DNA of 64,000 bases, taken from NCBI RefSeq assembly GCF_019042215.1, contig NZ_JAHQCS010000095.1, forward strand, positions 1 through 64,000. The letters are read 5' to 3'. The stretch's first letter is position 1. Every line of letters begins with the position of its first letter. The notes beneath the pieces were generated by a model. The model was not told the origin of the DNA. It was given only the letters and a program-made list of their open reading frames with translations, and made no database searches. The DNA is from Evansella tamaricis (lineage in GTDB: Bacteria; Bacillota; Bacilli; Bacillales; Salisediminibacteriaceae). A program made the translations under genes and the position numbers. Shown piece by piece: positions 1-9,292 of the stretch.

Positions 1-150
1 TTAGGGACTGTAAAAGTGGAAAAGCACCACTTTTTCAGTTCCCATGCGAGTAGGCGCTGGAGCTGGACAACTTGCCCGAAGGTGCAAAAACTTATGCTTA
101 CCTTTTAAGAAAAGCGCAAGCGCCTATGGTCACGAGCGTAGGGCAGTGCC
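1..150. repeat. Interspersed hairpin-rich intergenic repeat, copy A (cut by window edge)
   Basis: This stretch shares long segments with 24955-25130, 27941-28103 and 37603-37825. Shared marks are AAGCGCAAGCGCC, CACGAGCGTAGGGCAGTG, GAGTAGGCGCTGGAGCT and TTGCCCGAAGGTGCAAAA. Here the right part of one unit (to about 108) is followed directly by the left part of another (about 109-146), so it looks like two partial units head to tail. A hairpin AAAGTGG...CCACTTT lies near the left edge. It is noncoding; short open frames across it are not convincing. Confidence 0.7.
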
Positions 151-165
151 TCTTTCTCTACAAGC

Positions 166-235
166 ATCGCAACGTTGTTTATCCGTCCATCAGGCAAATC
201 GCCACGTCCTGTGGCATACCAATATTAGGACGTAC
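166..235. repeat. Single diverged copy of the 57-bp palindromic repeat
   Basis: The segment containing CGTTGTTTATCCGTCCATC, GCCACGTCCTGTGGCAT and ATATTAGGACGT is a diverged version of the unit that is tandemly repeated at 27721-27891. The inner GCCAC-GTCCT-GTGGC stem-loop is intact, while the outer stem is degraded. The flank CTTTCTCTAC before the unit is also shared with the other locus, so the two loci are related beyond the unit itself. Confidence 0.6.
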
Positions 236-300
236 AATTCCTACCGCAAAGCCTGTAGTGGACTTTCACAACCAAGTTATAGCCCATGCTGGGCGAACCA

Positions 301-334
301 AAAAATCCTCCACAATAATATTTGTGGAGGATTT
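301..334 (-). terminator. Rho-independent terminator of spo0A
   Basis: A perfect 10-bp stem (305-314 with 323-332, arms ATCCTCCACA and TGTGGAGGAT) is followed on the minus strand by five T. It lies just after the spo0A stop codon. Confidence 0.8.
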
Positions 335-351
335 ATATGTGATTTGATATA

Positions 352-1140
352 TTAGCTAACTTTATGTTCAATTCTTAATTTATCAGCAACCATCGCAATA
401 AATTCCGAATTTGTAGGTTTTGCTTTAGTTACGCTAACGGTATAACCAAACATTTTAGAGATTGACTCAATATTTCCACGGCTCCAGGCAACTTCAATGG
501 CATGACGGATGGCACGCTCTACACGGCTTGCTGTTGTATTATATTTCTTTGCAATATCCGGGTAAAGAACTTTAGTAATTGACCCAAGGAGTTCAATATC
601 GTTATATACCATCGTAATAGCTTCCCTTAAGTACATATAGCCTTTTATATGGGCAGGGACACCTATTTCATGAATAATACTAGTTATACTGGCATCTAGA
701 TTTAACGGCTTATTTTCTTTGCGAATGACTGAAGATGTTGACGATGTTTTTACATAAGAAGATGTTTTTCCACTTACGTCCCTAATTTTGTTCATTAAAG
801 TATCCATATCAAATGGCTTTAGCACATAATAAGAGGCTCCAAGTTCTACAGCTTTTTTTGTTACATCTTCTTGACCAAATGCTGTTAACATAATAATATT
901 AGGCCGTTTAGCCAACTGTCTTTCATTAAATTTTTCTAATACTGCAAGCCCGTCTAAATGAGGCATAATGATATCAAGAATAAGGACATCCGGCTCTTTA
1001 TCCTCCACAAGCTGTAAACATTCCTGACCGTTAAAGGCCTTTCCCACAACCTCCATATCCGTTTGAGAATTAATATAATCCTCTAATAACATTACTAATT
1101 CACGATTATCGTCTGCAACACACACTTTTACGTTTTCCAC
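352..1140 (-). CDS. spo0A: Stage 0 sporulation protein A, response regulator
   Basis: Spo0A is the master transcription regulator of sporulation; the phosphorelay phosphorylates an Asp in its receiver domain. Residues 1-120 are a CheY-like receiver ([10 protein letters not shown] acidic pocket, phospho-acceptor in [10 protein letters not shown], switch Thr in [10 protein letters not shown], Lys in LKPFD). After a variable Ser/Thr-rich linker comes the conserved Spo0A_C DNA-binding domain ([38 protein letters not shown]). The GTG at 1140 (MENVKVC...) is chosen as start: GGGAGGA lies about 7 nt upstream and the N-terminus matches B. subtilis Spo0A. An upstream GTG at 1179 falls before the expected transcription start of the sigma-H promoter. 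Length is 262 aa against 267 in B. subtilis. It follows spoIVB, as in other Bacilli. Confidence 0.97.
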   Translation of the reverse strand: MENVKVCVADDNRELVMLLEDYINSQTDMEVVGKAFNGQECLQLVEDKEPDVLILDIIMPHLDGLAVLEKFNERQLAKRPNIIMLTAFGQEDVTKKAVELGASYYVLKPFDMDTLMNKIRDVSGKTSSYVKTSSTSSVIRKENKPLNLDASITSIIHEIGVPAHIKGYMYLREAITMVYNDIELLGSITKVLYPDIAKKYNTTASRVERAIRHAIEVAWSRGNIESISKMFGYTVSVTKAKPTNSEFIAMVADKLRIEHKVS

Positions 1141-1181
1141 AAGTTGTTCCTCCCACTCTTTATATTTATCGTCTTTCACAT

Positions 1182-1208
1182 ATTCGACAATGTGAATTGA
1201 ATTCCTTT
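1182..1208 (-). promoter_or_regulatory. Sigma-H promoter of spo0A with overlapping 0A box
   Basis: On the minus strand AAAGGAATT (1208-1200) matches the sigma-H -35 consensus RnAGGAwWW. After 11 bp, GTCGAAT (1188-1182) matches the -10 consensus RnnGAAT. The -10 overlaps TGTCGAA (1189-1183), the Spo0A-binding 0A box. Initiation near 1175 would leave a leader of about 35 nt before the GTG at 1140. B. subtilis spo0A also has a sigma-H, Spo0A-controlled promoter. Confidence 0.75.
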
Positions 1209-1314
1209 TAATATTTTTATTTTTTCTAAAAAAACATAGTTTTTCTTTAGTTTTTTTTCATTTACTCCCGTTTTCGACCATGTTCGATTTTAAACAACAA
1301 CTTAAACTTTCTTT

Positions 1315-1321
1315 TGTCGAA
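1315..1321 (+). promoter_or_regulatory. 0A box upstream of spo0A
   Basis: A perfect TGTCGAA lies about 130 bp upstream of the sigma-H promoter, with two weaker TTCGA-containing near-matches at 1273-1279 and 1283-1289. Such a cluster fits autoregulation, by analogy with B. subtilis. Confidence 0.5.
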
Positions 1322-1401
1322 AAATCTTTATCTGTTTTCATTGTACTATAATTATCAAAAAATGGAAGTTTTTTTACTGAATGGGTAAAAACTTTTCAAA
1401 T

Positions 1402-1425
1402 AAAAAAAGACGAGATTAACTCGCC
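1402..1425 (-). terminator. Weak Rho-independent terminator of spoIVB
   Basis: GGCGAG-TTAAT-CTCGTC (one G-T pair) is followed on the minus strand by seven T. The hairpin overlaps the spoIVB stop codon. Confidence 0.6.
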
Positions 1426-2699
1426 TTTTCTTCTTCGCCATATATATCAATACCTGCTTCTTGTAACATCCATTCAATGTGACATCCATATCCACTTGTT
1501 GGGTCATTAACAAAAACATGTGTCACTGCACCGATAATTCGGTCATTCTGTATAATCGGACTACCACTCATCCCTTGAACAATACCACCAGTAGCTTCAA
1601 TCAGATCATCATCTGTAACTTTTATGACCATCCCTTTAGTAGCAGGAAACTTCTGTTCCGTACTACTAATTATTTCAATATCAAACCGTTTTACTTCGTC
1701 TCCTTCAACAACCGTAAGAATTTGTGCAGGTCCCTCTTCTACTTGGTGAGATAAACCAACTTCCATTGGTTTGATGCCTTCATTATTTTCTAAATGATCA
1801 TGAAGTGTACCAAATATACCGAACGAACTGTTCTTGGTAATGTCACCTAATACTTTACGGTCATTAGAGAATCTTGCCAGTTTTTCACCTGGTTCCCCGG
1901 TCATCCCTTTTTCTATAGAAGTTACTTTTGAGCTTACAATCTCTCCAGTATCCACTTCAATTGGTTTTCGTGTATCCATATCTGATATTACATGGCCTAA
2001 TGCACCATATTTTTTTGAACCTGGTTCATAAAATGTCAGTGTCCCCACACCTGCTGCTGAATCTCGAATATACAAACCTAAACGAAATGATTGATCACCT
2101 TTTCCTTTTACAGGCAATAACTCTTTTTCGTAAAATTCCCCATCTCGTTTTACTTCAACTTTAATTGGTTTATTCGTCTCTCCTGATTCTTGAACAACGG
2201 GATTAATATCAGTCATTTCTTCTATTTTTACCCCGTTCATCTTTGTAATCATGTCCCCAACGTCAATCCCTGCCACTTCACCTGGTGATACGCTGCCATC
2301 TGACGTATCCACTAAATGATGACCAACGACTAAAACACCATCAGTCTGAACTCTTACACCTATTGATTGACCTCCTGGGATAACTTTTAGATCAGGAATA
2401 ACGGTAACATCCATTGATTTTAAGGGGAAACCACCTATACCAAATTGGACGGAAGTCTTGTTAGCCCCAAGTCCTTTTAATACGGTCTCTCCTTTATTGG
2501 TTGATACTTCAATAGATGAATCATCAGATGCAAGTGCTGGTATTGCAGTTGGTAAACTGTATTCTTGTCCTTCAAAAACCACAAGATTATGTGGTATTTG
2601 AACGAATTGCTGAACCGGAGGATAAAAAGCAGCGGAGAACAGTAACACAAGGAGAATTACACCAATACATTTTCTTAAGATATTTTTACTCAAGCCCAT
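1416..2699 (-). CDS. spoIVB: SpoIVB serine peptidase
   Basis: SpoIVB is made in the forespore, crosses into the intermembrane space and cleaves SpoIVFA, which releases the SpoIVFB protease to process pro-sigma-K. The sequence shows an N-terminal membrane anchor (about 10-28), a PDZ domain (about 110-195, with [13 protein letters not shown]), and a C-terminal S55 peptidase domain with a His in [10 protein letters not shown] (about 237) and the catalytic Ser in GMSGSPI (about 380). Length is 427 aa, essentially that of B. subtilis (426). The ATG at 2699 is preceded by GAGGAGAG. It lies between recN and spo0A, the usual order. Confidence 0.96.
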   Translation of the reverse strand: MGLSKNILRKCIGVILLVLLFSAAFYPPVQQFVQIPHNLVVFEGQEYSLPTAIPALASDDSSIEVSTNKGETVLKGLGANKTSVQFGIGGFPLKSMDVTVIPDLKVIPGGQSIGVRVQTDGVLVVGHHLVDTSDGSVSPGEVAGIDVGDMITKMNGVKIEEMTDINPVVQESGETNKPIKVEVKRDGEFYEKELLPVKGKGDQSFRLGLYIRDSAAGVGTLTFYEPGSKKYGALGHVISDMDTRKPIEVDTGEIVSSKVTSIEKGMTGEPGEKLARFSNDRKVLGDITKNSSFGIFGTLHDHLENNEGIKPMEVGLSHQVEEGPAQILTVVEGDEVKRFDIEIISSTEQKFPATKGMVIKVTDDDLIEATGGIVQGMSGSPIIQNDRIIGAVTHVFVNDPTSGYGCHIEWMLQEAGIDIYGEEEKAS

Positions 2700-2784
2700 T
2701 CACTCTCCTCGTCTCTAACCTACACCTCCACCATGGCTGTACTACTAATTTAGCCTTGAACGGCATCATTTATAACAGGCAGAG

Positions 2785-2817
2785 AAGAAAAAAGCTAACC
2801 TTATTTGGTTAGCTTTT
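2785..2817 (-). terminator. Terminator of recN
   Basis: An 11-bp perfect stem (AAAAGCTAACC at 2790-2800 with GGTTAGCTTTT at 2807-2817) with a 6-nt loop, followed by a T-rich run on the minus strand. It closes the operon running from xseA to recN. Confidence 0.8.
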
Positions 2818-2865
2818 CTTATACATGTAAGTAAAAACAAATAGGAACATCAAAGTTTAAACATT

Positions 2866-4584
2866 TTATTTCATACTTTTGGCTTGCTCCAGCAATTCTT
2901 CCGCATGTTTCTTTGTTAAATCAGTAATTTCTACACCAGAGATCATTCTGCTAATTTCTTCAATTTGTTCTTCCTTATTCATTGCCTTTACCACTGTAGC
3001 AACACGTCCATCCACCTGTTCCTTTGAAATAAACAAATGAGTATCAGCCATGGCAGCCACTTGTGGTAAATGGGTGATACATAGCACTTGAGAACCAATG
3101 GATATTTGATGTATTTTCTCCGCAATAGCCTGAGCTACTCGACCGCTAACCCCAGTATCCACTTCGTCAAATATAAGTGCTGTTACCCCTTCATGATCCG
3201 CTAAAATCGTCTTTAGCGCTAGTATCATTCTAGAAATTTCTCCTCCAGAAGCAACTTTTGCTAAAGGCTTAAGAGGTTCACCTTTATTTGTGGCAACCAT
3301 AAATGATATATTCTCCAAACCATATTTACCTATCGAAAGGCGGTTATTAATGTTCATTAAATCATCAAGGCTTATTTCTGAATCTTCAAAATGAACTTCA
3401 AACTCTGTGTCTTTCATATAAAGGTTTTCAAGTTCTTTTTGGATCTCGGCTTTTAGTCTTATGGCTTCCTTTTTTCTTATCTCAGTTAAGTGTTTTCCTT
3501 CAACAAAGAGGTCATTTGCAATGATTTCCAGTTCTTTAATCCATTGATGAAGTCGTTCATCACGGTTTTTTAATGTATCAATTTCTTCTTCCACTCTTGA
3601 ACAATATTCCAATATTTCATTGACAGAATTGCCGTATTTACGTTTCAGTTGATTAATTTCACTTATTCTTGCTTCTATTTCATTTAATCGTTCTGGATCA
3701 AATTCAATTTTTTCATAATAATCCCGCAATGAAAATGCCAGTTCTTCTAGTATATAGTAACTGTTTGAAATGGTTTCTTTTAAAGGTAGAAGGTCCTCAT
3801 CAATAGCCGCTGCTTCTTCGAGCTGATTCATAGCTACCATTGTCCATTCTAATCCCCTATTTTCTCCATAGAGTGCCTGATAAGCATGATGGACAGATTT
3901 ATATAAATCTTCTCCGTAATCGAGTCGTCTCTTCTCTTCCAATAATTGAGAATCCTCATTAGGTTCTAGTTCTGCATCGATAATCTCCTGAAATTGATAT
4001 TGGATGAGATCGAGTCTTTGAGCTATTTCCTGTTCATTCTCTGTTAGCTGTGTCAGCTTTTGCCTTTTTTTACGATAAGCACGATATAACTCCTCATATT
4101 CACATTTCGCCGACTTGATCGATTCACCTGCAAAACGGTCTAACAGGAATATATGCTTGTCCCCTTGTAATAAGTGTTGGTGTTCATGCTGCCCATGTAT
4201 ATCAACGAGCATTTGTCCGATTTGACGCAGTGTTGCTAACGTTACTAATTTACCGTTAATCCTGCATATACTTTTTCCTTGCGTAGTAATTTCCCGTTTT
4301 AAAATAACCGTATCATCTTCATCATATTCAATACCAATTTCCCGAAAAAGCAGGCTTAATTCTTCTGAATTATTTACCGAAAACAATCCCTCTATTTCCG
4401 CCCGTTTACTCCCGTGTCTAACGAAGTCTACAGATCCTCTTCCTCCTATAAGTTGTCCAATTGCATCGATAATAATTGACTTACCTGCACCTGTTTCACC
4501 CGTAAGAACGGTCAATCCCTCATCAAATGAAATTGTAATATTATCAATAATTGCGAAGTTACGGATTGAGAGCTCCATTAACAA
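2866..4584 (-). CDS. recN: DNA repair protein RecN
   Basis: RecN is an SMC-like ATPase that gathers at double-strand breaks early in repair. The sequence shows Walker A (GETGAGKS, about 30-37), two long coiled-coil arms with a central hinge, the ABC signature VASGGEISRM and Walker B (ALIFDEVDTG). Length is 572 aa, normal for Bacilli (576 in B. subtilis). The start is probably the TTG at 4584, about 9 nt after AAAGGATG; an in-frame ATG two codons in (4578) is the alternative. It lies downstream of argR, the usual tlyA-argR-recN order. Confidence 0.96.
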   Translation of the reverse strand: MLMELSIRNFAIIDNITISFDEGLTVLTGETGAGKSIIIDAIGQLIGGRGSVDFVRHGSKRAEIEGLFSVNNSEELSLLFREIGIEYDEDDTVILKREITTQGKSICRINGKLVTLATLRQIGQMLVDIHGQHEHQHLLQGDKHIFLLDRFAGESIKSAKCEYEELYRAYRKKRQKLTQLTENEQEIAQRLDLIQYQFQEIIDAELEPNEDSQLLEEKRRLDYGEDLYKSVHHAYQALYGENRGLEWTMVAMNQLEEAAAIDEDLLPLKETISNSYYILEELAFSLRDYYEKIEFDPERLNEIEARISEINQLKRKYGNSVNEILEYCSRVEEEIDTLKNRDERLHQWIKELEIIANDLFVEGKHLTEIRKKEAIRLKAEIQKELENLYMKDTEFEVHFEDSEISLDDLMNINNRLSIGKYGLENISFMVATNKGEPLKPLAKVASGGEISRMILALKTILADHEGVTALIFDEVDTGVSGRVAQAIAEKIHQISIGSQVLCITHLPQVAAMADTHLFISKEQVDGRVATVVKAMNKEEQIEEISRMISGVEITDLTKKHAEELLEQAKSMK

Positions 4585-4611
4585 TGGTCTTCACATCCTT
4601 TACGATGATAG

Positions 4612-5061
4612 TTATAGCATTTCTAAAAAGCGTTCACTAATTTTTTCTGTTTGTGTTTTTTCACGGCAAATAATTAAAATTGTATCATCCCCACAAATGG
4701 TACCCATTACTTCATTCCAATCTAAATTATCAATTAATGCTCCTACTGCGTTGGCATTACCTGGGAGCGTTTTCATAACAATTAAATTATCTGTATGATC
4801 AATGGAAACAAAACAATCCATTAATGATCGTTTTAATTTCTGTAAGGGATTAAAACGTTGATCCGCTGGTAAACTGTATTTATACCTTCCATCCATCATT
4901 GGAACTTTTACAAGGTGGAGTTCCTTTATATCTCGGCTTACCGTAGCCTGAGTAACATTAAAACCTAAATTCCTTAAATGATCTACTAAATCATCTTGCG
5001 TCTCTACTTCATTGTTCGTGATGATTTCCCTGATTTTAATATGTCTTTGACCCTTGTTCAT
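4612..5061 (-). CDS. argR: Arginine repressor/activator ArgR (AhrC)
   Basis: ArgR is the hexameric arginine-responsive regulator that represses biosynthesis and activates catabolism. The winged helix is N-terminal (about 1-70, including [17 protein letters not shown]). The C-terminal oligomerisation and arginine-binding domain carries [13 protein letters not shown] and [14 protein letters not shown]. Length is 149 aa, as in B. subtilis AhrC. The ATG start has AGGACT upstream. It lies between tlyA and recN; a strong hairpin at 5160-5196 separates it from tlyA, so it may be transcribed partly from its own promoter. Confidence 0.95.
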   Translation of the reverse strand: MNKGQRHIKIREIITNNEVETQDDLVDHLRNLGFNVTQATVSRDIKELHLVKVPMMDGRYKYSLPADQRFNPLQKLKRSLMDCFVSIDHTDNLIVMKTLPGNANAVGALIDNLDWNEVMGTICGDDTILIICREKTQTEKISERFLEML

Positions 5062-5159
5062 TTGTAGTCCTCCGTTTTATCGTTCTCTCGATTTATTCTA
5101 CTTCGATAATAAACGATTTTTTATATTTATACAATTACCACTTTATTTTTTATTTTGGC

Positions 5160-5196
5160 AAAAAGAAAAGAGACGAGGAAAATCATTCGTCTCTTT
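5160..5196 (-). terminator. Terminator between tlyA and argR
   Basis: A 10-bp perfect stem (AAAGAGACGA at 5167-5176 with TCGTCTCTTT at 5187-5196) is followed by a T-rich run on the minus strand, right after the tlyA stop. It probably uncouples argR-recN from the upstream operon. Confidence 0.75.
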
Positions 5197-5211
5197 ACTA
5201 TTTTCCTCATC

Positions 5212-6021
5212 TCACTTTTCACGATGGGATTCCATTACTATCGAATAAATATCATTCGTCTTGCAAAAATCAGAATCAGATTCTGTGTTTTCTAAGTACA
5301 TTAAAAACTCTATGTTCCCTTCACCACCACGAATTGGGGATGGTATTAAACCTTTCACGGTAAAGCCCACTTTTTCTGCGAAAGGAATGATGGTTTGAAG
5401 AACACTTTGATGTATCATCGGATCACGAATGATTCCTTTCTTTCCAACCTCATTTTTTCCCGCTTCGAATTGAGGTTTTATTAAAGCGGAGACATGACCA
5501 CCATTTTTTAAGATTTTTTTCAGTGGAGGTAAGATTAGCTTCAGTGAAATAAAGGAAACATCGATCGTTGCAAAGTCAGGTGTCCCTTTAGCAAAATCCT
5601 CTGGATTTGCATGTCGGAAATTCGTACGCTCCATCACGATCACTCGATCATCTTGTCGTAACTTCCATGCAAGTTGATTGTAACCAACATCAAGAGCATA
5701 AACAAGTTTAGCACCATTCTGTAAAGCACAATCAGTAAAGCCACCGGTGGATGCCCCAATATCAAGGACAATTAAATCCTTTAAGTTAATGCTAAAGGCT
5801 TCGATCGCCTTGGCTAATTTAAGTCCTCCTCGACTAACATAAGGAATAACTTGACCTTTCACTTCAAGGTGGCTACCGATCTTCACTTTTGTTCCAGGCT
5901 TATCAACACGATCACCATCTGCATAGACTAACCCTGCCATTATCGTTCGTTTTGCTTTTTCCCTTGTTTCCACAAGACCTTTTTCAACAATTAGAACATC
6001 AATTCTCTCTTTTTTGTCCAT
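5212..6021 (-). CDS. tlyA: TlyA family rRNA (cytidine-2'-O)-methyltransferase
   Basis: TlyA family proteins (YqxC in B. subtilis) are 2'-O-methyltransferases of rRNA, sometimes annotated as haemolysins. Residues 1-65 form an S4 RNA-binding domain (RIDVLIVEKGLVETREKAKR). An FtsJ-like Rossmann fold follows, with the SAM motif LDIGASTGGFTDCALQNGA (about 85-105), ATIDVSFIS and LIKPQFEAG. Length is 269 aa. The ATG follows the dxs stop by 3 nt and its ribosome binding site lies in the dxs 3' end, so translation is coupled. The rRNA activity is inferred from family; the haemolysin label is historical. Confidence 0.9.
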   Translation of the reverse strand: MDKKERIDVLIVEKGLVETREKAKRTIMAGLVYADGDRVDKPGTKVKIGSHLEVKGQVIPYVSRGGLKLAKAIEAFSINLKDLIVLDIGASTGGFTDCALQNGAKLVYALDVGYNQLAWKLRQDDRVIVMERTNFRHANPEDFAKGTPDFATIDVSFISLKLILPPLKKILKNGGHVSALIKPQFEAGKNEVGKKGIIRDPMIHQSVLQTIIPFAEKVGFTVKGLIPSPIRGGEGNIEFLMYLENTESDSDFCKTNDIYSIVMESHREK

Positions 6022-6024
6022 TAG

Positions 6025-7914
6025 TTAAGCTCGCTGCCTCTTTCTAGGAACAATTTCATTAACCCGTTGAACCAGTTCATCGGATGTAAGTCCAATTTCT
6101 TCCAACAAGCTAGACACACTTCCATGTTCTATAAAACGATCGGGAATTCCCATACGTTCCACAAACATAGAATGGTGATTGTTGTCATGGAAGAATTCTA
6201 ACACCGCACTTCCAAATCCCCCTTGAATAGCTGCTTCTTCTAAAGTAATTATTTTACGGTTTTCATTTGCCAATCCTGTAAGTAACTCTTCATCCAACGG
6301 TTTTATGGAGCGAGCATTAATGACTTCCAAATGAATTCCTTCCTTTTCTAGCCTTTCAGCCGCTTCCATTGCCACAGGAATCATTGTACCAAAAGTTAAT
6401 ACTGATAAATCTGTACCTTGTTTTAAAACTTCCCACTTCCCGATTGGGAGTTGTTTTAATGTATCATCCATTTTAATACCAAAACCATTACCACGTGGAT
6501 ACCTGACGGCAATAGGACCATCATCATAAGATACTGCAGTATAAACCATATGCTGCAACTCATTTTCATCCTTTGGCATTAAAATCTTCATGTTTGGAAG
6601 ATGTCTTAAGTAGTTAATGTCAAATACCCCTTGATGTGTTTCCCCATCGGCTCCGACTAAACCAGCACGATCGATGGCAAAAAATACGTTCAAATTTTGA
6701 CGGCAAACATCGTGGACAACTTGATCATACGCCCTTTGTAAAAAAGTGGAATATACAGCAAATACTGGTTTTAAACCTTGGGTTGCCAAACCAGCCGCCA
6801 TTGTTGTTGCATGTTGTTCGGCAATTCCCACATCAAACATACGATCAGGAAATTCCTTGGCGAAGAGATCCAATTTTGTTCCACCGGGCATCGCTGCTGT
6901 CAAAGCTACAACTCGTTCGTCCTGCCTGGCAATCTTTTTTAAAGTATCCGCAAATACTCCACTGTAACTCGGTGGACCTGGCTTCTTCACAACTTCTCCA
7001 GACTCCATCTTATATGGACCTAAACCATGCCAAGTTCCTTTTGCATCATTCTCTGCAGGTGCATAGCCTTTTCCTTTTTTTGTGATTACATGAATAAGGA
7101 CAGGTCCTTTTGTTTTCTTAGCATATTTTAAGTTCGTATTTAGGTCATCTAAATCATGACCATCCACAGGACCTAAATAAGTGAATCCCAATTCTTCGAA
7201 GAACATACCAGAAACAAGTAAGTACTTAAGACTGTCCTTTACCCGTTCTGCAGTCGCTGCCAATCTCCCACCAAAAGCTGGAATTTTCTTAATTAGCATT
7301 TCTAATTCCTCTTTAGCTTTTTGGTACTTCCCAGCAGTTCTTAATCTTCCTAGTACACTATGAAGAGCTCCAACATTGGGGGCTATGGACATTTCATTGT
7401 CATTTAAAACAACAATCAAATCCTTTTGCTCATGACCGATATGATTAAGCGCTTCCAATGCCATACCTCCGGTCAAGGCGCCGTCCCCTATAATGGCGAC
7501 AATATTCTCTTCTCCTCCTTTAATATCACGCGCTGCGGCCATTCCCATCGCAGCAGATAAGGAGGTGGAGCTATGCCCTGTTTCCCATACATCATGTTTG
7601 CTCTCCGACCTCTTTGGAAAACCACATAATCCTTTATACTGTCTTAACTGATCAAATTGGTCTGCACGGCCAGTTAGTATTTTGTGAACATATGCTTGAT
7701 GTCCCACATCCCACAGGAATTTGTCCTTCGGGCTCTCAAATAATTGATGTAAAATTAATGTTAATTCTACAACACCCAAATTGGGACCTAAATGTCCACC
7801 AGTAACTGATAATTTTGCAATTAAAAAATCGCGAATCTCCTGTGCAAGGTCTTCCAATTCGGTTTTGCTGCATTTCTTTAAAAAGGATGGATCTTTAATG
7901 CTAGACAAATCCAA
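6025..7914 (-). CDS. dxs: 1-deoxy-D-xylulose-5-phosphate synthase
   Basis: Dxs condenses pyruvate and glyceraldehyde-3-phosphate to DXP using thiamine diphosphate, the first step of the MEP isoprenoid pathway. The ThDP motif [15 protein letters not shown] (about 145-160), the transketolase pyrimidine domain ([15 protein letters not shown]) and the C-terminal transketolase domain are all present. Length is 629 aa (633 in B. subtilis). The start is a TTG at 7914, 9 nt after the oapA stop, with AGTGAGGG as ribosome binding site. Position between ispA/OLE/oapA and tlyA places it in one isoprenoid-linked operon. Confidence 0.97.
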   Translation of the reverse strand: MDLSSIKDPSFLKKCSKTELEDLAQEIRDFLIAKLSVTGGHLGPNLGVVELTLILHQLFESPKDKFLWDVGHQAYVHKILTGRADQFDQLRQYKGLCGFPKRSESKHDVWETGHSSTSLSAAMGMAAARDIKGGEENIVAIIGDGALTGGMALEALNHIGHEQKDLIVVLNDNEMSIAPNVGALHSVLGRLRTAGKYQKAKEELEMLIKKIPAFGGRLAATAERVKDSLKYLLVSGMFFEELGFTYLGPVDGHDLDDLNTNLKYAKKTKGPVLIHVITKKGKGYAPAENDAKGTWHGLGPYKMESGEVVKKPGPPSYSGVFADTLKKIARQDERVVALTAAMPGGTKLDLFAKEFPDRMFDVGIAEQHATTMAAGLATQGLKPVFAVYSTFLQRAYDQVVHDVCRQNLNVFFAIDRAGLVGADGETHQGVFDINYLRHLPNMKILMPKDENELQHMVYTAVSYDDGPIAVRYPRGNGFGIKMDDTLKQLPIGKWEVLKQGTDLSVLTFGTMIPVAMEAAERLEKEGIHLEVINARSIKPLDEELLTGLANENRKIITLEEAAIQGGFGSAVLEFFHDNNHHSMFVERMGIPDRFIEHGSVSSLLEEIGLTSDELVQRVNEIVPRKRQRA

Positions 7915-7923
7915 GAAAAACCC

Positions 7924-8535
7924 TCACTTTCGTTTATTATTATTTCCGTTCTTTTTACGTTTCTTACCATTAAATATGGTTAATTTCAATTTTACCTCTA
8001 AAAAGTAAAATAATCTACCCACATGATAGATGATTTGCGTAGAATACTGAATTGCTAGAGTTTTGCCTACTGATTTTCCTCCTACTGTCAGTGCTGCTAC
8101 AATACTGGTAAATAATATAGAAATTAGAAACTGGAAAGTAGTGCCTTCCTCATATCCCAATTGCATGGAAAATCTTATCACAACATATGCAGATGCTGTT
8201 CCACTTACGATACCTGCAATATCTCCAATGACATCATTACAAAAATTTGCAAATCGGTCCGCATTTCTTGTGATCTGAACGGCATGCTTTGCCCCAGGGA
8301 GTTTTTCAGCTGCCATGGCATGAAATGGTTTTTCGTTTGCTGCTGTCGCTGCTACTCCAATCGTATCAAAAAGCACTCCCAAAAGTACAATTATGATAAC
8401 GATAAACATCCCCATTGACCAAGATACACCACTGAGTATTGCTGTTGAGACAATCGCAAAAAGAGCCGCTAACACTAGGGTTATCACGGCTATTATAAAA
8501 CTCCAATGTAAAGATTTCTTTATCGATTCTTTCAT
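7924..8535 (-). CDS. oapA: OLE-associated membrane protein OapA
   Basis: OapA binds OLE RNA and brings it to the cell membrane; in alkaliphilic Bacilli the complex is linked to cold, alcohol and magnesium stress and to energy metabolism. The product has about four hydrophobic segments (about 12-40, 42-65, 118-150, 155-172), an internal stretch RNADRFANFCNDVIGDIAG, and a very basic C-terminal tail (KKRKKNGNNNKRK). The in-frame ATG at 8535 gives 203 aa, close to the family size. A longer frame starting at 8643 would run up to the RNA 3' end and has no ribosome binding site. Identification rests on hydropathy and on the neighbouring RNA and operon. Confidence 0.85.
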   Translation of the reverse strand: MKESIKKSLHWSFIIAVITLVLAALFAIVSTAILSGVSWSMGMFIVIIIVLLGVLFDTIGVAATAANEKPFHAMAAEKLPGAKHAVQITRNADRFANFCNDVIGDIAGIVSGTASAYVVIRFSMQLGYEEGTTFQFLISILFTSIVAALTVGGKSVGKTLAIQYSTQIIYHVGRLFYFLEVKLKLTIFNGKKRKKNGNNNKRK

Positions 8536-8654
8536 ATTAAAATCGTATCCTATCTTTTCCAAAGTAAAATGGAATCGGCATCTGTTAATATATTCTATGA
8601 AAAAATCAGATGCCTTTCGCTTATATGTATTCCGAGTGGTCATTTAAAGAGTAA

Positions 8655-9211
8655 AAACTGCGTCTTAGGTCCAGTAGGTTTTCCCAATTAGGTGCCGCAG
8701 CGTCGCCGCTGTGACGGTTTCCCATTAAACCTAACTTGACGTTGTCGCCAATCGTCAGACTGGATTACCACTTAGCACGCACTATAATCCCCTTTAAATG
8801 TCCTAAAGTAGAACAGTCTAGGAGTTTTCCTCAACAGTTCCTAACCACTTTCTATCCTCTTTTGCAGAGTAGATTTCATGTGGATGATTGCTGTTACAAC
8901 CTAGCATCCATAATCCCCTCTAACTCCACTCAAGGCAGGCTACGCTGCTCACAAGTTCCCCAACTTGCATTGCAGGTTCATACCTTTCATGTTCGCTTAC
9001 GCGGGAACGCTCACTTCATGAAAGGCCTCCGCGGTGCAGGGTCCTCGCCCACATGCCATTGTGGATCGCCCTACTACCTTTACTCCCAATGATGACCCAA
9101 GGCTGGGCGCCTCAAGCCACAACTAGGAACTTCATCGATGTGCCCTTTAACGGATTTTTAGGCCCGTTTTCAAAAATGGAGAACTGACTAGAATACTGCA
9201 CCACTCGGTAG
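8655..9211 (-). ncRNA. ole: OLE RNA (ornate, large, extremophilic)
   Basis: This is a gap of about 750 bp between ispA and the oapA start, GC-richer than its surroundings and with no credible reading frame, but full of complementary segments on the minus strand. Examples are CAGCGGCGACGCTG, TGACG...CGTCA, CCAGT...ACTGG, CTTTCATGAAGTGAGCG with CGAACATGAAAG, and a bulged pairing between both ends. Stretches such as GGGCGATCCACAATGG and GGCGAGGACCCTGCA, together with placement between ispA and a multi-pass protein gene followed by dxs, identify OLE RNA. The 5' end is placed from the promoter at 9218-9247 and the 3' end from the terminal pairing near 8656. It would be about 560 nt, within the size range of the class; ends are approximate to 10-20 nt. 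Confidence 0.9.
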
Positions 9212-9217
9212 AAATAT

Positions 9218-9247
9218 ATTATAACATGACTAATTTTAGGGATACAA
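9218..9247 (-). promoter_or_regulatory. Sigma-A promoter of OLE RNA
   Basis: On the minus strand TTGTAT (9247-9242) and TATAAT (9223-9218) are 18 bp apart and end just before the first conserved OLE segment. OLE can therefore be made independently of the upstream ispA transcript. Confidence 0.75.
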
Positions 9248-9292
9248 CGGGAACCTTTTCAAAATTGGTATAATATTTCCTCAGGTGGGAAT

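Noticed and set aside
44-355. Open frames across the left-edge repeats
   Set aside because: They run through the repeat elements, have no ribosome binding site, and end at the spo0A terminator.
8736-9092. 118-aa plus-strand frame over the OLE region
   Set aside because: It is antisense to a structured RNA, composition is Cys/Arg/Pro-rich and no ribosome binding site precedes it.
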